Shown here piece by piece: positions 15,936 through 23,965 of a stretch of 64,000 bases of DNA. The position numbers were made by a program, and so were the translations under genes. Location of the stretch: the NCBI GenBank assembly GCA_965221215.1, contig OZ244872.1:1054001-1118000 (forward strand), given 5' to 3'. The notes under the pieces are model-generated. The model had not been told where the DNA came from, did not search any database, and worked only from the letters and a program-made list of their open reading frames with translations. This DNA is from Aldehydirespirator sp965221215 (GTDB lineage Bacteria > Actinomycetota > Acidimicrobiia > Acidimicrobiales > Aldehydirespiratoraceae). Every line of letters begins with the position of its first letter. The first letter of the stretch is position 1.

Positions 15936-17243
15936 ATGCCCCCCGCGGCGTTCGCCTCCTTCGGCCACCGCAGCTTCCGCTATTTCTGGTTCGGAGGGGT
16001 CACCGCCAACTCGGCCCGATGGTTCCAGTTCGTGGCCCTGCCCGCGGTGGTGTGGGATCTCACCGCCAGTCCGGGCTGGGTCGGCTTCGCCGGATTCGGG
16101 CAGTTCGCAGCCATGGCGGTGATGGCGCCAGTGGCGGGAATGGTGGCCGACCACTATCCGAGGCGCAAGGTGCTGATGGTCTCGCAGTCGCTGATGGGCC
16201 TGGTGTCGGTGGCCATGGCCCTGTCGTGGGCGCAGGGGGTGCGGTCGCCGGCCGCCTATGTGGCGCTGGCCGTGGCCTCGGGGATGGCCGGAGGGCTCAA
16301 CCTGCCCGTGTGGCAAGCCTTTGTGAGCGAGCTGGTGCCCCGCGAACTCCTGCTCAACGCAGTGACCTTGAACTCGGCGCAGTTCAACAGCTCACGGCTG
16401 GTCGGCCCGATGCTGGGCGGGATCACCGTGGCCGCGGCCGGTCCGGCGGCAGCGTTCTGGGTGAGCGCGGCTGGTGCCGGTGCAGTGGTGCTGGTGCTGA
16501 CCAGAGTCGAGTCTCGCAAGACGGGATCGGCGGTCGGCACTCCGAGCCTGAGGCTGATCCGCAACACGCTGGACGTGGCCCGGTACGTGTTGGCGCGCCG
16601 GGGACTGGTGGTCGCCTTTGCCACGGTCTCGCTCATCGGGGCGGCCGGGCTGCCGATCCAGGTGCTCACCGTGGTGTTCGCCGAGGACGTGTTCGATCGG
16701 GGGCCGGGCGGGTTCGGACTGATGCTCACCATGCTCGGAGTGGGCGCGGTGGCGGCCGCGCCGCTGGTGGCTTCGCTGGGCGGTCGGGTGCCGCGGTCGC
16801 GCATCCAGCGGGTGGCGCTCACCGTGTACGGCGCGGGCGTCGCGGCGCTGGCCGTGGCACCCTCGTTCGGGTTGTACCTGGTGCCGCTGGCGCTGATCGG
16901 GGCCGCCCATCTCGCCTCGGCCAGCGCGCTCAACACCGCAGTGCAGCTCCAAGTCGATGAGGAGCGGAGAACGCAGGTGATGTCGCTGTATGTGATGGTG
17001 CTGATGTCGTCCAATCCTCTGGGCCAGCTGGTGCTGGGCCAGCTGATCGAGGCGGTCGGCCCCCGTCCCGCCTTCGGCGTGTACGGCGCGCTGCTGCTGG
17101 GGGGAACGGCCGCGCTGCATGTCTCGGGCTGGTTGCGGCACCTGGACGTGGAGGTGGGGGAGTACTCCCCGCAGGTGGCGCCCGAAGTCCATCCGACCAC
17201 CCCGTCACCGCCCCGCCCGCCGCGAAGAACGACGCCCAGCTAG
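15936..17243 (+). CDS. Major facilitator superfamily transporter, EntS/MFS_3-like
   Basis: Integral membrane exporter of 435 residues with about 12 predicted hydrophobic segments. The family signs are the N-terminal FGHRSFRYFWFGGVTANSARWFQ, the loop MVADHYPRRKVLM between helices 2 and 3 (MFS motif A-like), NAVTLNSAQFNSSRLVGPMLGG in the middle and SALNTAVQLQVDEERRTQVMSLY in the second half, all typical of the EntS-type drug or siderophore exporters. The substrate is unknown. ATG 15936 follows a TACGGT box by 6 bases; a longer frame from 15837 lacks support. It is divergent from the crotonase gene and convergent with the nuclease gene. Confidence 0.88.
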   Translation: MPPAAFASFGHRSFRYFWFGGVTANSARWFQFVALPAVVWDLTASPGWVGFAGFGQFAAMAVMAPVAGMVADHYPRRKVLMVSQSLMGLVSVAMALSWAQGVRSPAAYVALAVASGMAGGLNLPVWQAFVSELVPRELLLNAVTLNSAQFNSSRLVGPMLGGITVAAAGPAAAFWVSAAGAGAVVLVLTRVESRKTGSAVGTPSLRLIRNTLDVARYVLARRGLVVAFATVSLIGAAGLPIQVLTVVFAEDVFDRGPGGFGLMLTMLGVGAVAAAPLVASLGGRVPRSRIQRVALTVYGAGVAALAVAPSFGLYLVPLALIGAAHLASASALNTAVQLQVDEERRTQVMSLYVMVLMSSNPLGQLVLGQLIEAVGPRPAFGVYGALLLGGTAALHVSGWLRHLDVEVGEYSPQVAPEVHPTTPSPPRPPRRTTPS

Positions 17244-17268
17244 CCGCCCCGGCTCGGTCGCTGGTGGG

Positions 17269-18225
17269 TTACCAGTCGGCGGGTGCGTCCGGGGCGTCTT
17301 CGAGGTACGCGATGCCCTCGTCGCAGTCGGACTGGGCCGGGCACCACTTGCAGGCCGGGCCGGGCGCCACCGTCGGCTCGCGGCGGCCGGAGGCCAGCTC
17401 TGCGTAGCGCTGGGCGCCGTCGATGACCCGCTCGGCGGCCGACAGCAGCAGGTCGCGGGTGACCTCCTCGGGATGGAACCGGGCCTGGTCTAGGTAGTAG
17501 GTGGCGAGCAGGCGGGGCGGCAGGATGCGCAGGGCTTCGACCAGCGCGTAGAAGCGCAGGTCCTCGCGGTGCGCGGGCGAGAACCGGCCGGTCTTGAAGT
17601 CGATTATCACCTTGCCGGCCACCGTTGCGGCCGGTTGGCCCAGCGTCAGGTCGGGCTTGCCCGACAGCACGACCCGCCCTGCGCACAGCTCGGCTCGTAT
17701 CGGGCTGTCGGTCGCCGGGCGCCACTTCGCCTTGAGCGGCGGGAAGCACTCCGCGAACTGGGTGGTGGCCGCGGCGGACTCGGCCCGCAACTCGGCCCGC
17801 TCGGTTGGGTCGCAGCCGGTCAGGTAGTCGGCGATGCTCCTGTCGGCGTTCTCAAGGCGGGCCATGGCCTCGTCCACCAGCGCCAGCGGCGACGCCTCGC
17901 CCTGCCAGTGGACCGACAGCTCGATCGCCTTGTGGGTGATGGTCCCCCGGGCGATGGGGGGCGACCATTGGAACGGCTCGGACAGCTCGGCGGTGAACTT
18001 CCGCTCGCATCCGTGAGCCTGGGCGAGCCGGTGCTTGCTCAGGTACAGCACATCGTCGCTGAACCGGTCGGACTCGATGATGGGCACCAGCGGGGCCAGG
18101 CCCTCCTCGAGCAGGGCGCGCAGCTCGTCGCGCAGGCCCGGGTCGAAGGTGGGGCGCTCGTCCATAGGGGCGCCGAGCAGGTCCACGACCTCCTGTTGAG
18201 CTGGGTTCAACTGGTCGGCGTGCAT
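17269..18225 (-). CDS. PD-(D/E)XK exonuclease, RecB/Cas4-like, with predicted 4Fe-4S cluster
   Basis: Stand-alone RecB-family nuclease of 318 residues, as found in many actinobacteria. Visible elements are SKHRLAQAHGCERKF with the first cluster cysteine, ARGTITHKAIEL carrying the nuclease His, GKPDLTLG and KVIIDFKTGRFS giving the D...D-x-K catalytic core, a helix with YALVEALRILPPRLLATYYLDQAR, and C-terminal CKWCPAQSDC, which with the first Cys would bind a 4Fe-4S cluster as in Cas4 and AddB. It probably acts in DNA repair. No cas genes or CRISPR are nearby, so a CRISPR role is unlikely. ATG 18225 is chosen as the first Met near the conserved region. Confidence 0.85.
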   Translation of the reverse strand: MHADQLNPAQQEVVDLLGAPMDERPTFDPGLRDELRALLEEGLAPLVPIIESDRFSDDVLYLSKHRLAQAHGCERKFTAELSEPFQWSPPIARGTITHKAIELSVHWQGEASPLALVDEAMARLENADRSIADYLTGCDPTERAELRAESAAATTQFAECFPPLKAKWRPATDSPIRAELCAGRVVLSGKPDLTLGQPAATVAGKVIIDFKTGRFSPAHREDLRFYALVEALRILPPRLLATYYLDQARFHPEEVTRDLLLSAAERVIDGAQRYAELASGRREPTVAPGPACKWCPAQSDCDEGIAYLEDAPDAPADW

Positions 18226-18287
18226 GGGGCTCCGGGGCGGGCAAGGGGGCTTTGTCACACCCCGGCGCGACCATAGTTCTCGTGGGA

Positions 18288-18656
18288 ATGACATCGCTCG
18301 ACTTCGGTTCCGCAGCCCGCTCGCTGGCCCGGGCGGCGCAGCTGCGCGGCCTGGTCGCGCCGGTGTTCGCCAGCCCTCCGCCCCGCGGCGACCTCGACCG
18401 CTCGATCCGGCGGCGCAACGGATCGCCGGTGGTGTCGATCCGACTGCGGGACCGGCCTCGGGGGGCGGTGCTGGCCGACATGGTCGAGGGGATAGTGGTG
18501 TCCAACGGCCTGGTCGGTGCTCGGGCCGACCTGGCGCGGTCCGCCCTGTGGCTGGCGGTGGACGGAGAACACGATCCGGGAGCGCTCGAGCTCCGCACGG
18601 AGGTGGCCGATTCCGCTCCGCCGGCCCGGCTCCGACACAACTCGGCCGCCGCCTAG
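18288..18656 (+). CDS. Conserved-looking hypothetical protein
   Basis: Protein of 122 residues from ATG 18288 (GTG 18282 is an alternative), divergent from the nuclease gene and ending 19 bases before tRNA-Leu. It is not assigned to a family. It opens MTSLDFGSAARSLARAAQ, has an Arg-rich SIRRRNGSP, a beta-strand-like VVSIRLRD, and a helical ADMVEGIVVSNGLVG. Composition is coding-like on this strand and no better frame overlaps it. The fold looks like a small cytoplasmic alpha/beta protein; no function can be proposed. Confidence 0.6.
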   Translation: MTSLDFGSAARSLARAAQLRGLVAPVFASPPPRGDLDRSIRRRNGSPVVSIRLRDRPRGAVLADMVEGIVVSNGLVGARADLARSALWLAVDGEHDPGALELRTEVADSAPPARLRHNSAAA

Positions 18657-18675
18657 CGGTACGGTGAGAGGAGGA

Positions 18676-18759
18676 GCCCGGGTGGCGCAATTGGCTGACG
18701 CGGCCCGCTTAAAACGGGCTGCCCTAACGGGCATGTGGGTTCGAGTCCCACCCCGGGCA
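18676..18759 (+). tRNA. tRNA-Leu (anticodon UAA)
   Basis: Class II tRNA: acceptor GCCCGGG pairs with CCCGGGC, anticodon arm GCCCG-CTTAAAA-CGGGC gives anticodon TAA, a long variable arm TGCCCTAACGGGCA follows, and the T arm is GTGGG-TTCGAGT-CCCAC. The discriminator is A and CCA is not encoded. A TACGGT box lies at 18660-18665, 10 bases upstream. This isoacceptor reads UUA, a very rare codon in such a GC-rich genome; in Streptomyces the equivalent (bldA) limits expression of TTA-containing genes, but nothing here shows such a role. Confidence 0.97.
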
Positions 18760-18802
18760 CCGCCAGATCCCTCACCCCGACCGGCAAGGGGAGAGAATCA
18801 GT

Positions 18803-19858
18803 TCAGGCTGGCTCTGCCGGGGTTGTGCTCGGGGGCATGAAGGGCGCCGGGTCGATGGCCACTCCGTCGACGCGGGTCTCGAAATGCAGGTGCGGGCCGG
18901 TGGATCGGCCGGTCGATCCCATCGCACCCAGCAGTGTGCCCGCGGTCACCTCGTCGTCGACAGCGACCGCGAACGAGTCCAGATGGGCGTAGAGGGTCGC
19001 GAACCCGGCACCGTGATACAACACGACCGTGTTGCCGTAGAACGGGCAGGGCTGGGCGGACAGCACCACGCCGTCGATCACGGCGATCACAGGATCGCCG
19101 GTGTCGCCCCGCATGTCGGCGCCGTTGTGCTGCGACCAGTAGCCGGTGACGGGATGGACCCGAAGTCCGAATCCCGACCCGATCACTCCGGCCGCGGGCC
19201 GACGCTGCATGGGCAGGAACGACTCGACGCCGAGGTCGGCTCGCTGCAGGGCGGCCCGTTGGCGCATGTCGGCCTCCACCCGTCGCAGCCCGTCGGCGAT
19301 GAGCTGAACGTCGCCGCTGGTGTCGTCGTTGGCGGACAGCTCTTCGAGGGCGTCGTCGACGCTGCGATACAGCAGGTAGATGCGCATCTCGTCGCCGCCG
19401 ATGTCGTCCGCCACGACCTGTTCGAGGATCTTCTCGAGCGGCTGCGGGCACGGGACCCGCATGTCGGCGTGCAAGACGGCCGTGTCCGACACCGGCTCGG
19501 CCGACGGCAGCGGAAGATCGCACCAGCCGCCCGAATCGGTGCGCCAATTGCCGCCGAGCCTCACGCAGGCCTCCTGCACCGAAGGCGGCTCCGCCGGTGC
19601 CGGCTGGGTCGCCAACTCGATGGCAGCCTCGATGACCGCCGCATCCACAACCTCCTCCGGGCCGGGCGGTTCGGCGACCGGAGACGGCTCAGGCTCCGGT
19701 AGCGGGTCCGGCGGTGGCGGCGAGACGGCCGCGTCATTGTTCGAGGCCGCAGGCGCGCTGTCGATGAGGTTGGGGGTCTCGCGGATCAGCCACGACGCGG
19801 CCACCACCATCAGTGCAAGCACCACCAGGAATCCGGCCAGGCCGCGCCAGTAGCCCAC
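18803..19858 (-). CDS. M23 family (LytM-type) peptidase, membrane-anchored
   Basis: Cell-wall peptidase of 351 residues. One N-terminal transmembrane helix or uncleaved signal (about residues 5-24, GLAGFLVVLALMVVAASWLI) is followed by a Pro/Glu-rich spacer, a helical region (about 140-230), and a C-terminal M23 domain starting at SGFGLRVHPVTGYWSQHNGADM. The zinc-site residues are present: H-N-G-A-D, then YAHL and GPHLHFE. This indicates an active endopeptidase acting on peptidoglycan cross-bridges or stem peptides outside the membrane. It starts at GTG 19858. It stands alone between tRNA-Leu and the oxygenase gene. Confidence 0.88.
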   Translation of the reverse strand: MGYWRGLAGFLVVLALMVVAASWLIRETPNLIDSAPAASNNDAAVSPPPPDPLPEPEPSPVAEPPGPEEVVDAAVIEAAIELATQPAPAEPPSVQEACVRLGGNWRTDSGGWCDLPLPSAEPVSDTAVLHADMRVPCPQPLEKILEQVVADDIGGDEMRIYLLYRSVDDALEELSANDDTSGDVQLIADGLRRVEADMRQRAALQRADLGVESFLPMQRRPAAGVIGSGFGLRVHPVTGYWSQHNGADMRGDTGDPVIAVIDGVVLSAQPCPFYGNTVVLYHGAGFATLYAHLDSFAVAVDDEVTAGTLLGAMGSTGRSTGPHLHFETRVDGVAIDPAPFMPPSTTPAEPA

Positions 19859-19925
19859 CTCAGCCCGCCGTCACAGAGCTACAGCGCTCCCAACAACTCG
19901 GCCGCACCACGGACCGAATGTCGCG

Positions 19926-20840
19926 TCATGCGGCCTCTGGGATGACGCCGTAGGCGATGCCGAGATCGGCCAGCCACCGGCGATACATGATCGAGGACTT
20001 GTCGGCTCGGATCGGGGTCTCGGCCCAGGGGGCGATGGGAAGGCGCCGCGGGACCTGGTTCTCGAGGATGGGCTTGTCCTGCCCGAAGATCTTCTGCTGG
20101 AAGGTCTTCAGATCGGAGTCGGTGTTGGTTTGGTCGACCATGCACAAGAAGTTGTGGGCCACGATCTGCTCCTCGGTCACCGACTGCACGAAGATGGCGA
20201 TGGCGTCGAGGCGGCTGGGGTCCGGCGGCGCCGTCTTGTAGAGCATGGCCACGTAGGGATGCGGCACCCGGTAGATGTAATCGGTCATCTGTCCGGTGGT
20301 GGCGGTCAGCGCGGCCATCGGCTGGAAGAACTGGCAGCGGGTGGCCAGAACCTCGTTGTCGTCGGTGATCTCGACGTCGTACTCGACCACCTCGGTGTGG
20401 GGTTCGATGCCCAGAATGCCGGTGTGGACGTAGGGGAAGTGGCCCATGTCCAGGAAGTTCTCGACGGCGCGGGGCGCCGAGGTGCGAACCCCGATCGAGC
20501 CGGCGGCGAGGATGCGGCGGTCGGGTTCGTCGAACTCGGGGATGGAGAACAGCCGGTCGGGCGGCTCGCCGTAGGAGGTCCAGAGGTGGCAGTAGCGGTC
20601 GATGGCCGGGAGGCGGTCGCTGATCTGTGCCGCTTCGACGGGCATGCCGGGGCGCAGGGTCGGATCGGCCCGCCACACCACCGGCTGGCCGTCGCTATCG
20701 AGGGTGTAGCTGACCGCATCGCCGAGCAGTTGCGTGGTGTGTATCCGGCCCGGCTCCACCTCGGCGGTGGCGGATATCGGGTGCCACAGGTTCAGGGCCA
20801 CCGGATCGGTGCATGGACTCGCTGCTGGGGCCACGGCCAA
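19926..20840 (-). CDS. Rieske-type ring-hydroxylating oxygenase alpha subunit-like protein lacking the Rieske cluster
   Basis: Protein of 304 residues matching the catalytic half of VanA/PobA-type oxygenases. The mononuclear iron motif is intact: N128-F-L-D131-x2-H134-x4-H139. The N-terminus begins NLWHPISATAEVEPG and LLGDAVSYTLDSDGQPVVWR as in Rieske oxygenases, but the next 60 or so residues that should carry C-x-H and C-x2-H are missing: the chain runs straight into ISDRLPAIDRYCHLW, the segment that normally follows the Rieske domain. Only two cysteines occur in this part. The protein therefore cannot hold a Rieske [2Fe-2S] centre. It starts at TTG 20840 or nearby; palindromic element copy B lies upstream. 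Confidence 0.75.
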   Translation of the reverse strand: MAVAPAASPCTDPVALNLWHPISATAEVEPGRIHTTQLLGDAVSYTLDSDGQPVVWRADPTLRPGMPVEAAQISDRLPAIDRYCHLWTSYGEPPDRLFSIPEFDEPDRRILAAGSIGVRTSAPRAVENFLDMGHFPYVHTGILGIEPHTEVVEYDVEITDDNEVLATRCQFFQPMAALTATTGQMTDYIYRVPHPYVAMLYKTAPPDPSRLDAIAIFVQSVTEEQIVAHNFLCMVDQTNTDSDLKTFQQKIFGQDKPILENQVPRRLPIAPWAETPIRADKSSIMYRRWLADLGIAYGVIPEAA

Positions 20841-20931
20841 GCCTCCGAAGGTTCCGACGGCGAAGGCTCCATTGTAAGACGGCAGGTCTTGGCTGGGCGC
20901 AGCGCCCCGACCCGAGCCGGAGTGCCGCGCA

Positions 20932-21068
20932 AGAGGCCGAGCGGATAGGTGAGCAATTCCGGCCCATGCGGGCGAGGCCGTGGCCCGAGCGGCCCGTGAG
21001 CGCAGCGAACAAGAGCGGGAATGACCCCGCTGCGACGCGACCGGCTCTCACCTATTTGCGCTCGCTCT
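20932..21068 (+). repeat. Dispersed palindromic element, copy B
   Basis: The left end AGAGGCCGAGCGGATAGGTG is matched by an inverted right end (CACCTATTTGCGCTCGCTCT). The interior holds GGCCCGAGCGGCCCGTGAGC and the perfect hairpin AGCGGG-AATGAC-CCCGCT, followed by GCGACGCGACCGG. The 29-base block around this hairpin is identical in copies B, C and D. It fills most of the 265-base gap between the oxygenase and the dehydrogenase; a TAAGGT box overlapping its right end (21067-21072) could serve the downstream gene. Confidence 0.85.
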
Positions 21069-21105
21069 AAGGTAGCCGGGGCTGGACGCACTTGAAGGAG
21101 CAGCG

Positions 21106-21975
21106 ATGGTCGATTGCGCATTCATTGGACTGGGGGTCATGGGCTATCCGATGGCCGGCCACCTGGTCGCGGCCGGCCATCAGGTCGTCGTCTACAACCG
21201 CACCGCGTCTCGGGCCGAGGCGTGGGTGGCCGAGCACGGCGGCACGGCCTCGGCCACACCGGCCGGGGCGGTCGCCGGGGCCGAGTTCGTGTTCGTGTGC
21301 GTGGGCAACGACGACGACGTGCGCTCGGTGACGCTGGCCGACGGCGGAGCGCTGGAGTCGATGGCGCCGGGGTCGGTGCTGGTCGATCACACCACCGCCT
21401 CGGCCGGCCTGGCCCTCCAGTTGCATGAGGCTGCGGGCGAGCGGGGCGTCGGCTTCGTGGACGCGCCGATCTCCGGCGGTCAGGCCGGCGCCGAGAACGG
21501 CGCGCTCACCGTCATGTGCGGCGGCGAGCGGGGCGACTTCGAACGGGCCCGGCCGGTGATCGACGCCTACGCCAAGGCGGTCACCCTGCTGGGCGGCCCC
21601 GGCAGCGGCCAGCGCACCAAGATGGTGAACCAGATCTGTATTGCAGGGCTGGTGCAGGGCCTGGCCGAGGGGATCGACTTCGCCCGCCGGGCCGGACTCG
21701 ACGTCGAGCAGGTGTTGGCCACGATCTCACAGGGAGCGGCCGGGTCGTGGCAGATGGCCAACCGGGGATCGACCATGGCCCGCCGCGAGTTCGATTTCGG
21801 CTTCGCGCTCGACTGGATGCGCAAAGATCTGGCCATCTGCTTCGCCGAGGCCGAGCGCATCGGCGCCACCCTGCCGCTGACCGCGGTGATCGACCAGCAC
21901 TACGCCCGCCTCCAGCGCCAGGGCCGAGGCCGCTGGGACACCAGCGCCCTGATAGAGCTCCTAGTAGACGACTGA
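21106..21975 (+). CDS. NAD(P)-dependent beta-hydroxyacid dehydrogenase (3-hydroxyisobutyrate dehydrogenase family)
   Basis: Full-length member (289 residues) of the beta-hydroxyacid dehydrogenase family. The Rossmann motif is FIGLGVMGYPMAGHL, substrate-binding DAPISGGQAGAENG follows, and the catalytic lysine lies in RTKMVNQICIAGLVQGLAEG. The C-terminal helical domain ends with Q..GRGRWDTSAL, the typical dimer tail. Candidate substrates are 3-hydroxyisobutyrate, tartronate semialdehyde or related short hydroxy acids; sequence alone does not decide. AAGGAG lies 6 bases before the ATG. It is convergent with sodB across a 256-base gap. Confidence 0.88.
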   Translation: MVDCAFIGLGVMGYPMAGHLVAAGHQVVVYNRTASRAEAWVAEHGGTASATPAGAVAGAEFVFVCVGNDDDVRSVTLADGGALESMAPGSVLVDHTTASAGLALQLHEAAGERGVGFVDAPISGGQAGAENGALTVMCGGERGDFERARPVIDAYAKAVTLLGGPGSGQRTKMVNQICIAGLVQGLAEGIDFARRAGLDVEQVLATISQGAAGSWQMANRGSTMARREFDFGFALDWMRKDLAICFAEAERIGATLPLTAVIDQHYARLQRQGRGRWDTSALIELLVDD

Positions 21976-22064
21976 ACAACTGGGGCGGGGCGATCAGGGA
22001 TTTATCCCCGGCCTCTCCATGAGCTTGTGACCGTGCCTCGCAAGCAGGTACAGTAGGGCCAAGT

Positions 22065-22115
22065 GCCGGAGCGACTCGCTGCTTCCCTGCTAACGACGTG
22101 AGCGAGCCGCTCCGG
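22065..22115. terminator. Hairpin between convergent genes, possible bidirectional terminator
   Basis: GCCGGAGCGACTCGCT (22065-22080) and AGCGAGCCGCTCCGGC (22100-22115) form a 16-bp stem with one mismatch around a 19-base loop. It lies between the converging dehydrogenase and sodB genes. There is no T-tract, so termination is inferred from position only. The rest of the 256-base gap shows nothing recognisable. Confidence 0.4.
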
Positions 22116-22231
22116 CTCTCGCATGCTACGGAGCGCGATCCGCAAGAGACGCTCACAACCGCCCCATTTGCCAAGGCGCCTCAGTGAGGCCGACTGGGCT
22201 GTGCAGCTGTCGGGCAGGAGCACCCGTTCGC

Positions 22232-22825
22232 TCAGCTGTGGGTGGCGTAGTTGGTGGAGGCGAACTGCCAGTTGATCAGGTGCTCCACGAAGGCTTCCAC
22301 GTAGGCGGGGCGGGCGTTCTGATAGTCGAGGTAGTAGGCGTGCTCCCACACGTCGATGGTCAGCAGGGGGTGCTGGCCGTGGCGCAGCGGGGTGTCGGCG
22401 TCGTCGGTGTTGACGATGCTCAGGCCGCTCCCGTCGGCTACCAGCCACGTCCAGCCCGATGCGAAGTTGCCTGCCGCCGCGGCAGCGAACTCGGTGTTGA
22501 AGGCATCCAGCGAGCCGAAGCTTTCCTCCAGCGCGGCCAGCAGTTCGGCTGACGGGGCCTCCAGTCCGCACGGGGTCATCGAGTTCCAGTAGAAGGCGTG
22601 GTTCCAGGCCTGGGCTGCGTTGTTGAACAGCGCTGAGGGCTTGTCGGCCACAGCCACGATGTCCTCCAGCGAGGCGTGCTCGTGGGGCGAGCCCGCGATC
22701 ATCTTGTTGAGGTTGGCGACGTAGCCAGCGTGGTGGCGGTTGTAGTGGAAGCCCAGGGTGCGCTCGGTGATGTGGGGCGCCAGCCCGTCGAGCGGGTAGG
22801 GGAGCGGGGCAAGCTCGATTGTCAT
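22232..22825 (-). CDS. sodB: Superoxide dismutase, Fe/Mn type
   Basis: Cytoplasmic superoxide dismutase of 197 residues. Metal ligands are H27 (GFHYNRHH), H76 (AQAWNHAFYWNSM), D158 and H162 (DVWEHAYYLDY). The sequence NNAAQAWNHAFYW and the signature DVWEHAYY are those of iron-type enzymes, although metal choice is not certain from sequence. It starts at ATG 22825, where the protein begins MTIELAPLPYPLDGLAPHIT, the conserved N-terminus. It is separated from the SMP-30 gene by 100 bases. A Cu/Zn enzyme is also encoded in the window (56.1 kb), so oxygen defence is duplicated in different compartments. Confidence 0.96.
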   Translation of the reverse strand: MTIELAPLPYPLDGLAPHITERTLGFHYNRHHAGYVANLNKMIAGSPHEHASLEDIVAVADKPSALFNNAAQAWNHAFYWNSMTPCGLEAPSAELLAALEESFGSLDAFNTEFAAAAAGNFASGWTWLVADGSGLSIVNTDDADTPLRHGQHPLLTIDVWEHAYYLDYQNARPAYVEAFVEHLINWQFASTNYATHS

Positions 22826-22925
22826 CGCAGCGCGGTCTTTCCGAAGGCGGCCGGGGGCGGACTCGAATATACGCAGCGCCCCGGCTCGATGGGTGGCAGT
22901 GTGTCCGATGTCACCGCCTTCTGGA

Positions 22926-23804
22926 CTAGCCGGCGAACAGGTTGGTGGGCAGGCCCACTGCGTCGACGTCGGCGGCGAACAGGGCGCCGGAGTTCGGCTC
23001 GCCCTCGGTGGGAACCCCGGCGATCGGCTCCTGTCCGGTGGTGATGTAGAGGGTGTCGAGGTCGGGGCCGCCGAAGCAGCAGCAGGTGGTCTGGGGGGCG
23101 TCCGGGGTGACCACCGTCTCCAGCGGCTCGCCGTCGGGCGAGAAGCGCTGCACATTGAAGCCGCCGAACATCGCCACCCACAGGCAGCCCTCGGCATCGA
23201 CCGTCATGCCGTCGGGGCCGCCGAAACTGCCGTCGAAGGTGATGAATGGGCGCCTGCCCTCGATCTCGCCGGTGTCAGCGTCGTAGTCGAAGCGGTCCAC
23301 CCGGAAGGTCAGCGTGTCGATGTAGTACATGGTGGACTCGTCCGGGCTCCAGCCGATGCCGTTGGAGATCATCACGTCGTCCAGCACCCGGCGGGCGGTG
23401 CCGTCGCGGTCCACCCGGTGCAGCGCCGCCACCGGCGAGCCGGGCTCGACGTGGCTCATGGTTCCCTGGAACAGCCGGCCCCGCGGGTCGACGGCGCCGT
23501 CGTTGGTGCGGTTCGAGCCGGGCTCGCCCGGCAGCTCGATCACGGTCTCCACCGCGCCGGCGGTGTCGGTGAGCGCCACCGAGGCCCCCAGGCCGAGCGC
23601 CAGGCCGCCGCCGACGCGGGGGGCGGCGTTGCTCACCGTGTCCTGGTAGCGCCACGACCCGACCGGCTGGCCGGTGCGGTGATCGAAGCGGTGCACGCAC
23701 CGGCCCAGGATGTCCACCCACACCAGCAGATCCTCCACCGGCGACCAGACGCAGCCCTCGCCCAGGCCGGCTCCGGCCGCATGCACGACCTCTGCGTTGA
23801 TCAT
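22926..23804 (-). CDS. SMP-30/gluconolactonase family lactonase
   Basis: Six-bladed beta-propeller of 292 residues. Metal-site and strand motifs of the family are visible: LGEGCVWSP with the first Glu ligand (E16), NRTNDGAVDPRGRLFQGTM, ISNGIGWSPDESTMYYIDT with the Asn and Asp ligands, and GGPDGMTVDAEGCLWVAMFGG. Such enzymes open sugar lactones, for example xylono- or gluconolactone, in the cytoplasm. That would fit the sugar genes xylA/xylB and ROK kinase found 2-8 kb downstream, though not in one operon. ATG 23804 is chosen because the protein then starts MINAEVVHAAGAGLGEG; the frame is open further upstream. Confidence 0.85.
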   Translation of the reverse strand: MINAEVVHAAGAGLGEGCVWSPVEDLLVWVDILGRCVHRFDHRTGQPVGSWRYQDTVSNAAPRVGGGLALGLGASVALTDTAGAVETVIELPGEPGSNRTNDGAVDPRGRLFQGTMSHVEPGSPVAALHRVDRDGTARRVLDDVMISNGIGWSPDESTMYYIDTLTFRVDRFDYDADTGEIEGRRPFITFDGSFGGPDGMTVDAEGCLWVAMFGGFNVQRFSPDGEPLETVVTPDAPQTTCCCFGGPDLDTLYITTGQEPIAGVPTEGEPNSGALFAADVDAVGLPTNLFAG

Positions 23805-23965
23805 GTCGGGCTGTCTCGGTCCTATCGCCGCTGTGGCGCGAAAAGCGTACACATCGAGTCGGGTGCGAGCCGCCGCCGCGCCGCCGGTCGCCACCGCGCC
23901 GGCCCGGATGCGGCGCTTACACTTCGAGCCGCCGCCGCGACACCGACACGAAGGAGCATCGGCCC

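Noticed and set aside
18660..18675. Shine-Dalgarno for a gene overlapping tRNA-Leu
   Set aside because: GAGGAGG occurs just before the tRNA, but the downstream frame is the tRNA itself; the box TACGGT fits a tRNA promoter better.
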